In this document: in pieces, positions 1-6,064 of the stretch
How the letters are laid out: each line of letters opens with the position of its first letter
Numbering within the stretch: the stretch's first letter is position 1
Source: Natronomonas sp.
GTDB lineage: Archaea > Halobacteriota > Halobacteria > Halobacteriales > Haloarculaceae
NCBI GenBank assembly: GCA_007135435.1
Contig: SLIW01000520.1
Span: 1 to 6,064 of the forward strand
Direction: 5' to 3'
DNA length: 6,064 nt
The notes under the pieces: generated by a model
Told to the model about the DNA's origin: nothing
The model's input: only the letters and a program-made list of their open reading frames with translations
Databases searched by the model: none
Made by a program: the position numbers and the translations under genes

Positions 1-46
1 ATGACGAACGACCAGTGCGACCGATGACGGACGACGAGTGCGGCCG
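1..46. repeat. 23-bp imperfect tandem duplication
   Basis: Positions 1-23 and 24-46 are two direct copies of a 23-bp unit that begins ATGACG and ends CCG. By eye they match at 20 of 23 positions, the differences being at unit positions 7, 13 and 20. The array touches the window edge, so more copies may lie upstream. It sits just downstream of the stop codon of the minus-strand kinase. The plus-strand frame starting at base 1 reaches a TGA at 25-27, so the first copy could be the end of an upstream gene, but this cannot be decided here. I see no T-rich terminator for the kinase in this stretch. Confidence 0.6.
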
Positions 47-52
47 AGGGCC

Positions 53-1453
53 TCAGCTATCGGCGCCGACGGGTCCCGCTGCCGGGATCTCGACGCGCAC
101 CACGGTTCCGCGGGGCTCGTTGGTTTCGAAGGACAGCGTCCCCCCCGAGAGGCCCACGGTCCAGTTGGCGAGCCAGAGCCCCAGTCCCCGACCGTGCTCG
201 AGCGGCGTCTCCTCACCCGTCTCGATGACCGCCAGCTCGTGGTCGGGCACGCCCGGGCCGTCGTCGGCGATGGACAGGACGGTGGCGTCGCCCCGTCGTT
301 CGATGCCCACCGAGACGGTCGGCGACTCGGCGTCGTTGTGTTCACACGCGTTCTCGAGCAGCTCCCAGAGGCCCGCCTGGATCGACGTGGTCGCCTCCAC
401 GGTGAGTGACGCCGGGGCGTCGTAGTCGACGGTCACCGCGGGGTACGCCTCGCGGGCGCGGCCGACGAGCCGCCGCCCGATGGCGGCGAGGTCCTGTTCC
501 GTGACGGTCCGCCCCTCCGGTTCGAGCGCGGTCTGAATCTGCCGGGCCGTCTCGCTCAGGCCGGCCAACCGGTCGCCCGTCTCCATGATCGTGTCGAGAC
601 ACCGGTCGACCATCTCCGGGTCCCCCTCGATCCGCTCGCAGGCGTGTTCGGCGTGGGCGAGGACGGTGTTGACCTCGTTGCGGATGTTGTGTCTGAGCAC
701 CCGGTTGAGGACCTGGAGCTGCTGGATCCGCCGCTTGCGCTCGGTGATGTCGTGCAGCAGGAGGAACCGGCCAACGTCCATGCCGTACCGTTCGTCCCGG
801 AGCGGCGACGCCGTGACCTCGAGGACCCGTCGCCCGTCGTCGAGGACGAGCTCGGTGGACTCACCGGGGTAGAGGATGGCGACAGCGTCTCCGAAGACGT
901 CGCCGACGGGCTCGCCCAGGACGGCCGATCTGTCACTGCCGACGGCCTCCAGGGCGACCTCGTTCACGTGGACGACGGCTCCCTGGTTGTCGACGGCGAC
1001 GACCCCGGTATCGAGCATCGAGAGCGCGGAGGTGTGGGCGACGCGCGCCGCCGGGGGGATCGTCTCGAGGGTGTCGCGCAGCTGCTGGACGGAAGCGATG
1101 CGTCCGCCGTCGAGGCGGGCACGGGTGAGGGTGTGGTGGCGCTTCGACTTGCCGGTCGGCTGGATCCCGCGGTAGGTCTCCCGGTACTCGGTCACGCCGG
1201 ACCAGAGGGCCAGGACCTCCGTCTCAGAGGCGTGGACGCTGAGGAGCTCGACGTCGGATATCGAGACGTGCTCGTGGAACTCCTCGTAGCTCGCCCGGAC
1301 CTCCGCGAGGCTCTCGGCGAGCCCGCCGCCGATCGTCGGGACCGGCTCGTCGAACGACGGGACGAAGAGCTCCTCGATGACGTCGTGGTCCTCGTCGACG
1401 AGGACCTCGAAGATGAGGCGCTCGACCAGTTTCTCCGGGTCGTCGCGAGTCAT
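53..1453 (-). CDS. SnoaL-like/PAS sensor histidine kinase, haloarchaeal type
   Basis: This is a predicted cytoplasmic histidine kinase of 466 residues that would autophosphorylate and pass phosphate to a response regulator not present in this window. Residues 1-130 look like a SnoaL-like (ester cyclase, NTF2-fold) domain: the opening helix 'EKLVERLIFEV', 'YRGIQPTGK' at 94-102 and 'LDGGRIASV' at 114-122 fit that family. A PAS domain spans about 140-240, with 'GVVAVDNQGAVVHVN' at 150-164 and 'LLLHDITERK' at its end. The H-box 'VLRHNIRNEVN' puts the phosphoacceptor at His255. The HATPase domain has an N-box 'ELLENACEHND' (Asn368), a G1 box 'DDGPGVP' (397-403) and a G2 box 'GRGLGLWLAN' (421-430). 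All key catalytic boxes are intact, and I see no membrane segment or signal peptide. I chose the ATG at 1453 because the SnoaL-like similarity begins there. The frame stays open upstream to an ATG at 1771, but that extension is only translated 13-bp repeats. A GTG at 1459 is an alternative start. The signal sensed is unknown. Confidence 0.9.
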   Translation of the reverse strand: MTRDDPEKLVERLIFEVLVDEDHDVIEELFVPSFDEPVPTIGGGLAESLAEVRASYEEFHEHVSISDVELLSVHASETEVLALWSGVTEYRETYRGIQPTGKSKRHHTLTRARLDGGRIASVQQLRDTLETIPPAARVAHTSALSMLDTGVVAVDNQGAVVHVNEVALEAVGSDRSAVLGEPVGDVFGDAVAILYPGESTELVLDDGRRVLEVTASPLRDERYGMDVGRFLLLHDITERKRRIQQLQVLNRVLRHNIRNEVNTVLAHAEHACERIEGDPEMVDRCLDTIMETGDRLAGLSETARQIQTALEPEGRTVTEQDLAAIGRRLVGRAREAYPAVTVDYDAPASLTVEATTSIQAGLWELLENACEHNDAESPTVSVGIERRGDATVLSIADDGPGVPDHELAVIETGEETPLEHGRGLGLWLANWTVGLSGGTLSFETNEPRGTVVRVEIPAAGPVGADS

Positions 1454-1465
1454 GTCCACCCTGGG

Positions 1466-1472
1466 TCCTCCC
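1466..1472 (-). promoter_or_regulatory. Possible Shine-Dalgarno site of the histidine kinase gene
   Basis: Read on the minus strand this is GGGAGGA, a good match to the archaeal anti-Shine-Dalgarno sequence. It lies 12 nt before the ATG at 1453, which is longer than the usual spacing. It would suit the GTG at 1459 somewhat better, with 6 nt between. Confidence 0.35.
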
Positions 1473-1491
1473 GGACCTTCCCGCGGAGGGG

Positions 1492-1499
1492 CTATACTA
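1492..1499 (-). promoter_or_regulatory. Possible TATA element of the histidine kinase gene
   Basis: On the minus strand the sequence is TAGTATAG, the only TATA-like motif in an otherwise GC-rich stretch upstream of the kinase. Its centre lies about 42 bp before the ATG at 1453. With typical archaeal spacing, transcription would start near 1470 and leave a leader of under 20 nt. That start would overlap the GGGAGGA motif at 1466-1472, so the TATA and ribosome-site assignments may not both be right. Confidence 0.4.
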
Positions 1500-1563
1500 C
1501 GCTCGTCCCCGAGAACCCAAAGGTGTTCGCCTTCGCACCGTCGAGACGCCCCGATACGGTGGT

Positions 1564-1700
1564 CGGCGGTACCGGACGACGGTACCGGACACCGGTACCG
1601 GACGGCGCCGGCCAGTGGTATCGGACAGGGGTACCGGCCAGCGGTATCGGACGGCGGTACCGGACGACGGTACCGGACGGCGCCGGCCAGCATCGGCCAG
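1564..1700. repeat. 13-bp palindromic tandem repeat array (GGTACCGGACNNC-like)
   Basis: The core GGTACC occurs at 1568, 1581, 1594, 1630, 1656 and 1669, and GGTATC at 1617 and 1643. GGCGCC, in the same role, occurs at 1604 and 1679, and a degenerate copy starts at about 1689. Successive copies are 13 bp apart except at the junctions into 1604, 1679 and 1689, which are 10 bp. A 27-bp block at 1564-1590 recurs exactly at 1652-1678, and a 22-bp block at 1594-1615 recurs exactly at 1669-1690, which points to growth by segmental duplication. Each core is itself a palindrome (CGGTACCG; CCGGTACCGG at 1592-1601). A 13-nt period is not a multiple of three, and all frames stay open simply because the motif lacks stops, so I read it as non-coding. 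The rest of the 1454-1769 gap holds the kinase promoter side (1454-1500) and a short unremarkable stretch before the hydrolase gene. Confidence 0.88.
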
Positions 1701-1758
1701 TCCAGCCGGGGGAATTCTTGCCACTGGGGGGTGTAGTGGTCCCGTGATTGGAGCCGCT

Positions 1759-1762
1759 GGAG
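1759..1762 (+). promoter_or_regulatory. Ribosome binding site of the hydrolase gene
   Basis: GGAG lies 7 nt before the ATG at 1770, a normal Shine-Dalgarno spacing, and supports that start. No convincing TATA element was seen for this gene. The nearest AT-rich patch is GGAATTCTTG at 1711-1720. Confidence 0.45.
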
Positions 1763-1769
1763 TCCAGCC

Positions 1770-2426
1770 ATGACCGGCCTGCACCAGGATCAGCCGCTCG
1801 CGACCGACGGGACGCCGCTCGAGGAGGCCGAGGCGGCGCTCGTGCTGCTTCACGGCCGCGGCGCGACCGCCCGGAGCATCCTCGGGATGGGCCGGGAGGT
1901 CCACCGCGAGGGGCTCGCGCTCCTGGCGCCGCAGGCCGCGCGCAACACGTGGTACCCCGAATCGTTCCTCGCGCCGGGCGAGCGGAACGAGCCCGGTCGG
2001 TCGTCCGGCCTCCAGGCTATAGCGAACGCGGTATCGAGGGCGAACGAGGCGGGTATCCCGACCGAGCGCGTCAAGCTGCTGGGCTTCTCCCAGGGCGCCT
2101 GCCTCGCGAGCGAGTTCGTCGCCCGGAACCCCCGGCGATACGGGGGCCTGGCCGTCCTGAGCGGCGGGCTCATTGGCGACAGCGTCGAAGCGGCGGACTA
2201 CACGAGCGGTAACGAAGGCGACCTCGGCGGGACGCCGGTCTTCCTGGGCTGTAGCGACGTCGACCCGCACATCCCAGCGGAGCGCGTCCACGAGACCGCC
2301 GCGGTCCTCGAGGAGCTGGGCGGCGACGTGACGACCCGCATCTACGAGGGGATGGGGCACGGCGTGAACGAGGACGAACTGGCGGAGGTCGCGGCGATGG
2401 TCGAGGGACTGCTGGAGGGAACGTGA
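1770..2426 (+). CDS. Alpha/beta hydrolase, phospholipase/carboxylesterase family
   Basis: This is a complete 218-residue serine hydrolase, the usual length for the single-domain phospholipase/carboxylesterase (acyl-protein thioesterase-like) family. The oxyanion-hole region 'LVLLHGRGATA' is at 24-34. The nucleophile elbow 'GFSQGA' puts the catalytic Ser at 107. 'GCSDVDPHIPAERV' at 160-173 supplies the catalytic Asp165, and 'GMGHGVNEDE' supplies His197, so the triad is complete and in the right order. There is no signal peptide or membrane segment, so the enzyme should be cytoplasmic. Members hydrolyse ester or thioester bonds in small acyl substrates; the substrate here cannot be read from the sequence. 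The ATG at 1770 is favoured by the GGAG seven bases upstream and by the family's usual N-terminal length. The gene lies downstream of the 13-bp repeat array, diverges from the kinase, and is followed after 185 bp by gltB. Nothing links it functionally to either neighbour. Confidence 0.93.
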   Translation: MTGLHQDQPLATDGTPLEEAEAALVLLHGRGATARSILGMGREVHREGLALLAPQAARNTWYPESFLAPGERNEPGRSSGLQAIANAVSRANEAGIPTERVKLLGFSQGACLASEFVARNPRRYGGLAVLSGGLIGDSVEAADYTSGNEGDLGGTPVFLGCSDVDPHIPAERVHETAAVLEELGGDVTTRIYEGMGHGVNEDELAEVAAMVEGLLEGT

Positions 2427-2531
2427 CTGAAGCGGACGTGACAGGACGGGGGTCACTGGAGCGGGAGTCGGCGGGTTCTCGCCGGCGTTCGGTGCGTACT
2501 GCCGATCGCACACCATGGCGACCGACGTGCC

Positions 2532-2539
2532 TTATATAT
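2532..2539 (+). promoter_or_regulatory. Likely TATA box upstream of gltB
   Basis: TTATATAT is the best TATA-like element in the window and opens an AT-rich island (about 2530-2590) in GC-rich DNA. With usual archaeal spacing of about 25 bp it would start transcription near 2560, giving a leader of about 50 nt before the gltB ATG at 2612. Other candidates further in are ACATATAG (2569-2576) and CTTATT (2584-2589). The last is centred about 25 bp before the ATG and would give a leaderless transcript. No Shine-Dalgarno sequence precedes the ATG, which leaves the leaderless reading open. Confidence 0.55.
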
Positions 2540-2611
2540 CCTTGTATGGGGTAAAGGAACATATAGTCATTGTAGGAAACCCTCTTATTGCCGAATCGTC
2601 CAGTCCGCCCA

Positions 2612-5600
2612 ATGCCAGCGCCATCGACATCACCCGCGGGTCCGGCGGGCCTCGTAGACCCCGACGACCAGCGGGCCAGCTGTGGCGTCGGCGTCGTCAT
2701 GGACCTCGACGGCGACGCCACCCACGGCACGGTCGCCGACGGACTCGAACTGCTCGCCAACCTCGAACACCGCGGCACGACCGGCGCCGAGGAGAACACC
2801 GGCGACGGCGCCGGGATCGTGCTCCAGACGCCACACGACTTCTTCGCCGACCGGATCGACGGACTCCCCGCACCCGGCGACTACGCCGTCGGCTCGCTGT
2901 TCCTCCCCCGGGAGCCCGGGGCGGCGGCCGAACTCCGGGCGCTCGTCGAGGACGTCCTCGCCGACCACGACCTGGACGTCTTCGCCTGGCGGGAGGTCCC
3001 CACGGACAACGCGTCGCTGGGGGAGACCGCCCTCGACTCGGAGCCGCGTGTCGCCCAGTGCTTCGTCCGGTCGCCCCTCGAGGCCGACGCGTTCGACCGC
3101 GCGCTCTACGTCGGCCGCCGTGACCTCGAGAAGACGATCGAGGCCCGCCGCCCGGAGGGGTTCGCGCGGTTCTACGTCTGCTCGCTCGACCGGAAGACGG
3201 TCGTCTACAAGGGCCTGCTCACCACCGATCAGCTCCCCGAGTACTACCCCGACCTCACCGACGAGCGGGTCCGCTCGACGTTCGTGATGGTCCACGCCCG
3301 GTTCTCGACGAACACCCTCGGCGCGTGGCACCTCGCTCATCCGTACCGACGGATCATCCACAACGGCGAGTTCAACACCATCCAGGGGAACATCAACTGG
3401 ATGCGCGCCCGCGGGGACGACCTCGCGCACCCCGACTTCGGCGACGACGTCGAGGCCATCCTCCCCGTCATCGACGACCCCGACCAGTCCGACACGGCGT
3501 CGGTGGACAACGCCCTCGAGCTGCTCATGCAGGGAGGCCGCGAGCTGCCGCACGCGCTCCGGATGCTCATCCCGGAAGCGTGGCGCGGCGAGGCCAACCG
3601 CGTGCCCCGCGAGCGCCGGGAGTGGTACGACTACCACGCCTCGCTGCTCGAGCCGTGGGACGGCCCGGCGCTCGTCGCCGCCACCGACGGCGAGCGGGTC
3701 GGCGCCGTCCTCGACCGCAACGGCCTGCGCCCCTGCCGGTACGACGTCACGACGGACAACACGCTGATCATGGCCAGCGAGGCGGGCGCCCTCGAGCCGG
3801 ACTTCGGCGAGATCGAACGCCGCGACCGGCTCCAGCCCGGCCAGCTGTTCGTCGCCGATCCCGGCGAGGGCCGGGTCGTCCCCGACGCGGAGATCTTCGA
3901 CGACCTCGTCGACGAGCGGTACGCCGAGTGGGTCGCCCGCGAGCAGGTCGGCGTCCACGACGTCGCGCCCGGCACCGACGAGGATCCGCTCCCACGCGAC
4001 CCGGTCGACGGCCTCCGGAGCCACCAGGCCCTGTACGGCTACACCCACGACGAGATGACCCACCTCATCGAGCCGATGGCCCGCGACGGGAAGGACCCCG
4101 TGGGCTCGATGGGCGACGACACGCCGCTGTCGGTGCTCTCGCAGTTCAACCGCCCGCTGTTCACCTACTTCAAGCAGCTGTTCGCCCAGGTGACCAACCC
4201 GCCGCTCGACTACATCCGCGAGGAGCTCGTCACCTCGCTGGAGTCGCGGCTCGGCCACCAGCGCAACCTGCTCGACGAGACGCCCGAACACGCCCGCCAG
4301 CTCGTCCTCGACTCGCCGATCCTGACGGATGCCCAGACCGCGGCGATCAAGGGGCTGGACGGGGCGGAGACGGCCCGGCTGTCCTCGTACGTCCTCGACA
4401 TCACGTTCGACCCGTCGACCGATCTCGAGTCGGCCGTCGAGGACGTCCGCGCCGAGGCGACCGCGGCCGCGCAGGAACACGACGTGATCGTGCTCTCCGA
4501 TCGGACGGCCGGGGAGGACGCGATCCCCATCCCCGCGCTGCTGGCGATCGGCGGCGTCCACCACCACCTCGTGCGGAACGGCCTCCGCAACCACGTGGGG
4601 CTCGTCCTGGAGTCGGGCGACCCCCGCGCCGTCCACCACGTCGCCACGTGCATCGGCTACGGCGCCGGCGCCGTCAACCCCTACCTCGCCTACCAGGCCA
4701 TCGCCGACGTCGTCGCCGGCCCCGACGGCGCCGACGAGGGCGAGGCGATCCGGGCGTACGTCACCGCGCTCGAGGACGGCCTGTTGAAGACGATGGCGAA
4801 GATGGGCATCTCGACGGTCGAGTCCTACCAGGGCGCCCAGATCTTCGAGGCCGTGGGCCTGGACTCGGGCTTCGTCGCCGAGTACTTCGAGGGGACGACC
4901 GCCCGCACCGAGGGCGTCGACGTCGGCGACGTGGAGGCGGACCTCCGGAGCCGCCACGCGGTCGCCTTCGGGGCGGACGCGTCGGAGGACCCCGACGGCG
5001 AACCGGAACTGGAGCACCAGGGCGAGTACGAGCATCGCTCGTCGGGCATCTACCACGAGTGGAATCCAAAGACGGTCGGGACGCTCCAGCAGGCGGTCCG
5101 GCAGGGCGACTACGAGCAGTACCGGGAGTTCGCCGAGCTGATGAACGACCAGACCGAGCGGCTCCAGACCCTCCGCGGGCTCCTGGAGTTCGACACCGAA
5201 GGTGACACCGACGCCGGCACCAACGCCAGTGCCAGCGCCAGTGCCAGCGCCAGTGCCAGCGCCAGTGCCAGCGCCAGTGCCGGCGCCGATGGCGCCGCCG
5301 GTCGTTCCCCGGTCCCCCTCGCGGAGGTCGAGCCGGTCGAGGAGATCGTGAAGCGGTTCTCGACGGCGGCGATGAGCCTGGGGTCGCTGTCGCCGGAGGC
5401 CCACGAGAACAACTCCATCGCGATGAACCGCCTCGGCGCGAAGTCGAACACCGGCGAGGGCGGCGAGCCGCCCGAGCGCTTCGGGACCGAGAAGGAGTGC
5501 AACGTCAAGCAGGTGGCCTCGGGGCGCTTCGGCGTCACCTCCGAGTACCTCACGAGCGCCGACGAGCTCCAGATCAAGATGGCGCAGGGCTCCAAGCCCG

Positions 5601-6064
5601 GCGAGGGCGGCCAGCTCCCCGGCTCGAAGGTCAACGAGATGATCGCCCACGTCCGCTACTCCACGCCCGGGGTGGGCCTCATCTCGCCGCCGCCGCTGCA
5701 CGACATCTACTCCATCGAGGACCTCAAGCAGCTCATCCACGACCTGAAGGCGGCGAACCCGGACGCCGACGTCAACGTCAAGCTCGTCTCCGAGGCGGGC
5801 ATCGGCACCATCGCCGCCGGCGTCGCCAAGGCCAACGCCGACGTCGTCCACATCTCGGGGCACTCCGGGGGCACCGGCGCCTCGCCGCGGACGAGCATCA
5901 AGAACGCCGGGCTCCCCTGGGAGCTGGGCCTCGCGGAGGCCAACCAGATGCTCTGCTCGACGGGGCTGCGCTCGCGCATCCGCGTCGCCGTCGACGGCGG
6001 CATGAAGACCGGCCAGGACGTCGCCGTCGGCGCGCTGCTCGGCGCCGAGGAGTACGTCTTCGGC
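2612..6064 (+). CDS. gltB: Glutamate synthase large subunit (GOGAT), 3'-truncated by window
   Basis: Transfers the amide nitrogen of glutamine to 2-oxoglutarate to give two glutamates, completing the GS-GOGAT ammonia-assimilation cycle in the cytoplasm. The first 1151 codons are visible and unbroken; the family usually runs to about 1500. The class II glutaminase domain (about 24-430) has the nucleophile in 'ASCGVG' (Cys24), which implies removal of a 23-residue propeptide, plus 'NLEHRG', 'HARFSTNT' (228-235) and 'HNGEFNT' (250-256). The central domain has 'DPVGSMGDDTP' (495-505). The FMN/synthase domain has 'AAMSLGSLSPEAHE' (919-932), 'KSNTGEGGE' (944-952), 'KPGEGGQLPG' (995-1004) and 'ISGHSGGTGASP' (1081-1092). 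The window ends at 'GAEEYVFG', just before the segment that carries the 3Fe-4S cysteines in the family. An Ala-Ser repeat linker at 872-890 separates the central and FMN domains. The ATG at 2612 is chosen because an in-frame TAG at 2573-2575 limits upstream extension and the Cys then has a normal propeptide. Whether the electron donor is ferredoxin or a GltD partner cannot be told here. Confidence 0.96.
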   Translation, partial: MPAPSTSPAGPAGLVDPDDQRASCGVGVVMDLDGDATHGTVADGLELLANLEHRGTTGAEENTGDGAGIVLQTPHDFFADRIDGLPAPGDYAVGSLFLPREPGAAAELRALVEDVLADHDLDVFAWREVPTDNASLGETALDSEPRVAQCFVRSPLEADAFDRALYVGRRDLEKTIEARRPEGFARFYVCSLDRKTVVYKGLLTTDQLPEYYPDLTDERVRSTFVMVHARFSTNTLGAWHLAHPYRRIIHNGEFNTIQGNINWMRARGDDLAHPDFGDDVEAILPVIDDPDQSDTASVDNALELLMQGGRELPHALRMLIPEAWRGEANRVPRERREWYDYHASLLEPWDGPALVAATDGERVGAVLDRNGLRPCRYDVTTDNTLIMASEAGALEPDFGEIERRDRLQPGQLFVADPGEGRVVPDAEIFDDLVDERYAEWVAREQVGVHDVAPGTDEDPLPRDPVDGLRSHQALYGYTHDEMTHLIEPMARDGKDPVGSMGDDTPLSVLSQFNRPLFTYFKQLFAQVTNPPLDYIREELVTSLESRLGHQRNLLDETPEHARQLVLDSPILTDAQTAAIKGLDGAETARLSSYVLDITFDPSTDLESAVEDVRAEATAAAQEHDVIVLSDRTAGEDAIPIPALLAIGGVHHHLVRNGLRNHVGLVLESGDPRAVHHVATCIGYGAGAVNPYLAYQAIADVVAGPDGADEGEAIRAYVTALEDGLLKTMAKMGISTVESYQGAQIFEAVGLDSGFVAEYFEGTTARTEGVDVGDVEADLRSRHAVAFGADASEDPDGEPELEHQGEYEHRSSGIYHEWNPKTVGTLQQAVRQGDYEQYREFAELMNDQTERLQTLRGLLEFDTEGDTDAGTNASASASASASASASASASAGADGAAGRSPVPLAEVEPVEEIVKRFSTAAMSLGSLSPEAHENNSIAMNRLGAKSNTGEGGEPPERFGTEKECNVKQVASGRFGVTSEYLTSADELQIKMAQGSKPGEGGQLPGSKVNEMIAHVRYSTPGVGLISPPPLHDIYSIEDLKQLIHDLKAANPDADVNVKLVSEAGIGTIAAGVAKANADVVHISGHSGGTGASPRTSIKNAGLPWELGLAEANQMLCSTGLRSRIRVAVDGGMKTGQDVAVGALLGAEEYVFG
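5225..5281 (+). repeat. In-frame 12-bp repeat encoding an (Ala-Ser)9 linker within gltB
   Basis: The 12-bp unit GCCAGTGCCAGC is repeated perfectly 4.5 times (5225-5278), followed by one more GCC. Read in the gltB frame it encodes (Ala-Ser)9-Ala at residues 872-890, with AGT and AGC strictly alternating. It sits in a low-complexity linker of about 39 residues (861-899), between 'LRGLLEF' at the end of the central domain and 'PVPLAEVEP' at the start of the FMN domain. The period is a multiple of three, so copy-number changes would keep the frame. Confidence 0.95.

Noticed and set aside
1564..1700. CRISPR array
   Set aside because: The repeats are only 13 bp, nearly contiguous, without unique spacers of constant length and without cas genes nearby.
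644..1747. A 367-codon plus-strand open frame opposite the kinase and through the repeat array
   Set aside because: Antisense to the well-supported kinase, with no recognisable domain.
1454..1771. N-terminal extension of the kinase to an ATG at 1771
   Set aside because: The extra 106 residues are mostly translated 13-bp repeats ('RYRxPVP' motifs) in a non-triplet period, and the family similarity starts at the ATG at 1453.
2469..2484. Stem-loop CGGCG/CGCCG after the hydrolase gene as a terminator
   Set aside because: The stem is only 5 bp, no T-rich tract follows it, and such pairs are expected by chance at this GC content.
1497..2516. A 339-codon minus-strand open frame opposite the hydrolase
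   Set aside because: Antisense to an intact hydrolase with a full catalytic triad, and it runs through the non-coding repeat array.
2515..2611. Small gene starting at the ATG at 2515 ('MATDVPYISLYGV...')
   Set aside because: It runs across the promoter island and then out of frame into gltB; there is no family resemblance and the composition becomes Arg-rich once inside gltB.
3325..5205. A 626-codon plus-strand open frame, extremely rich in Arg and Pro
   Set aside because: It is a shifted-frame shadow of gltB with composition typical of out-of-frame GC-rich DNA.
2630..5863. A 1077-codon open frame on the minus strand, opposite gltB, rich in Arg, Val, Asp and Gly
   Set aside because: It is antisense to gltB, whose conserved motifs run through the whole region. 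GC-rich codons leave the opposite strand free of stops, and the protein has no recognisable motif; its Gly-Ala-Gly-Thr stretch is the reverse of the Ala-Ser repeat.

Overview
The window is GC-rich DNA from a halophilic archaeon (class Halobacteria). Three things support this: predicted proteins rich in Asp and Glu with strongly GC-ending codons; a histidine kinase with the typical haloarchaeal 'LRHNIRN' phosphoacceptor box; and short AT-rich TATA-like islands in otherwise GC-rich intergenic DNA. The genus cannot be fixed from the sequence alone.

Layout: (1) 1-52, a 23-bp imperfect tandem duplication at the window edge, with no assignable gene. (2) 53-1453, minus strand, a soluble sensor histidine kinase with the order SnoaL-like (NTF2-fold) domain, PAS domain, H-box, HATPase. 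(3) 1454-1769, a divergent intergenic region holding a dense array of 13-bp palindromic repeats (core GGTACCGG) between the kinase and the next gene. (4) 1770-2426, plus strand, a complete alpha/beta-hydrolase of the phospholipase/carboxylesterase family. (5) 2427-2611, an intergenic region with an AT-rich promoter-like island. (6) 2612-6064, plus strand, the first 1151 codons of the glutamate synthase large subunit (gltB). This gene is open at the right edge and cut just before the region where the family carries its iron-sulfur cysteines.

The genes do not form an obvious pathway. The kinase is divergent from the other two and has no response regulator beside it. The hydrolase and gltB run in the same direction, but 185 bp and a separate TATA-like island lie between them, so gltB probably has its own promoter. 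GltB assimilates ammonia as part of the GS-GOGAT cycle.

No new multi-gene system is evident. The unusual signals are the 13-bp palindromic repeat array in the divergent intergenic region, an in-frame 12-bp repeat that encodes a (Ala-Ser)9 linker inside glutamate synthase, and the fusion of a SnoaL-like domain to a histidine kinase.
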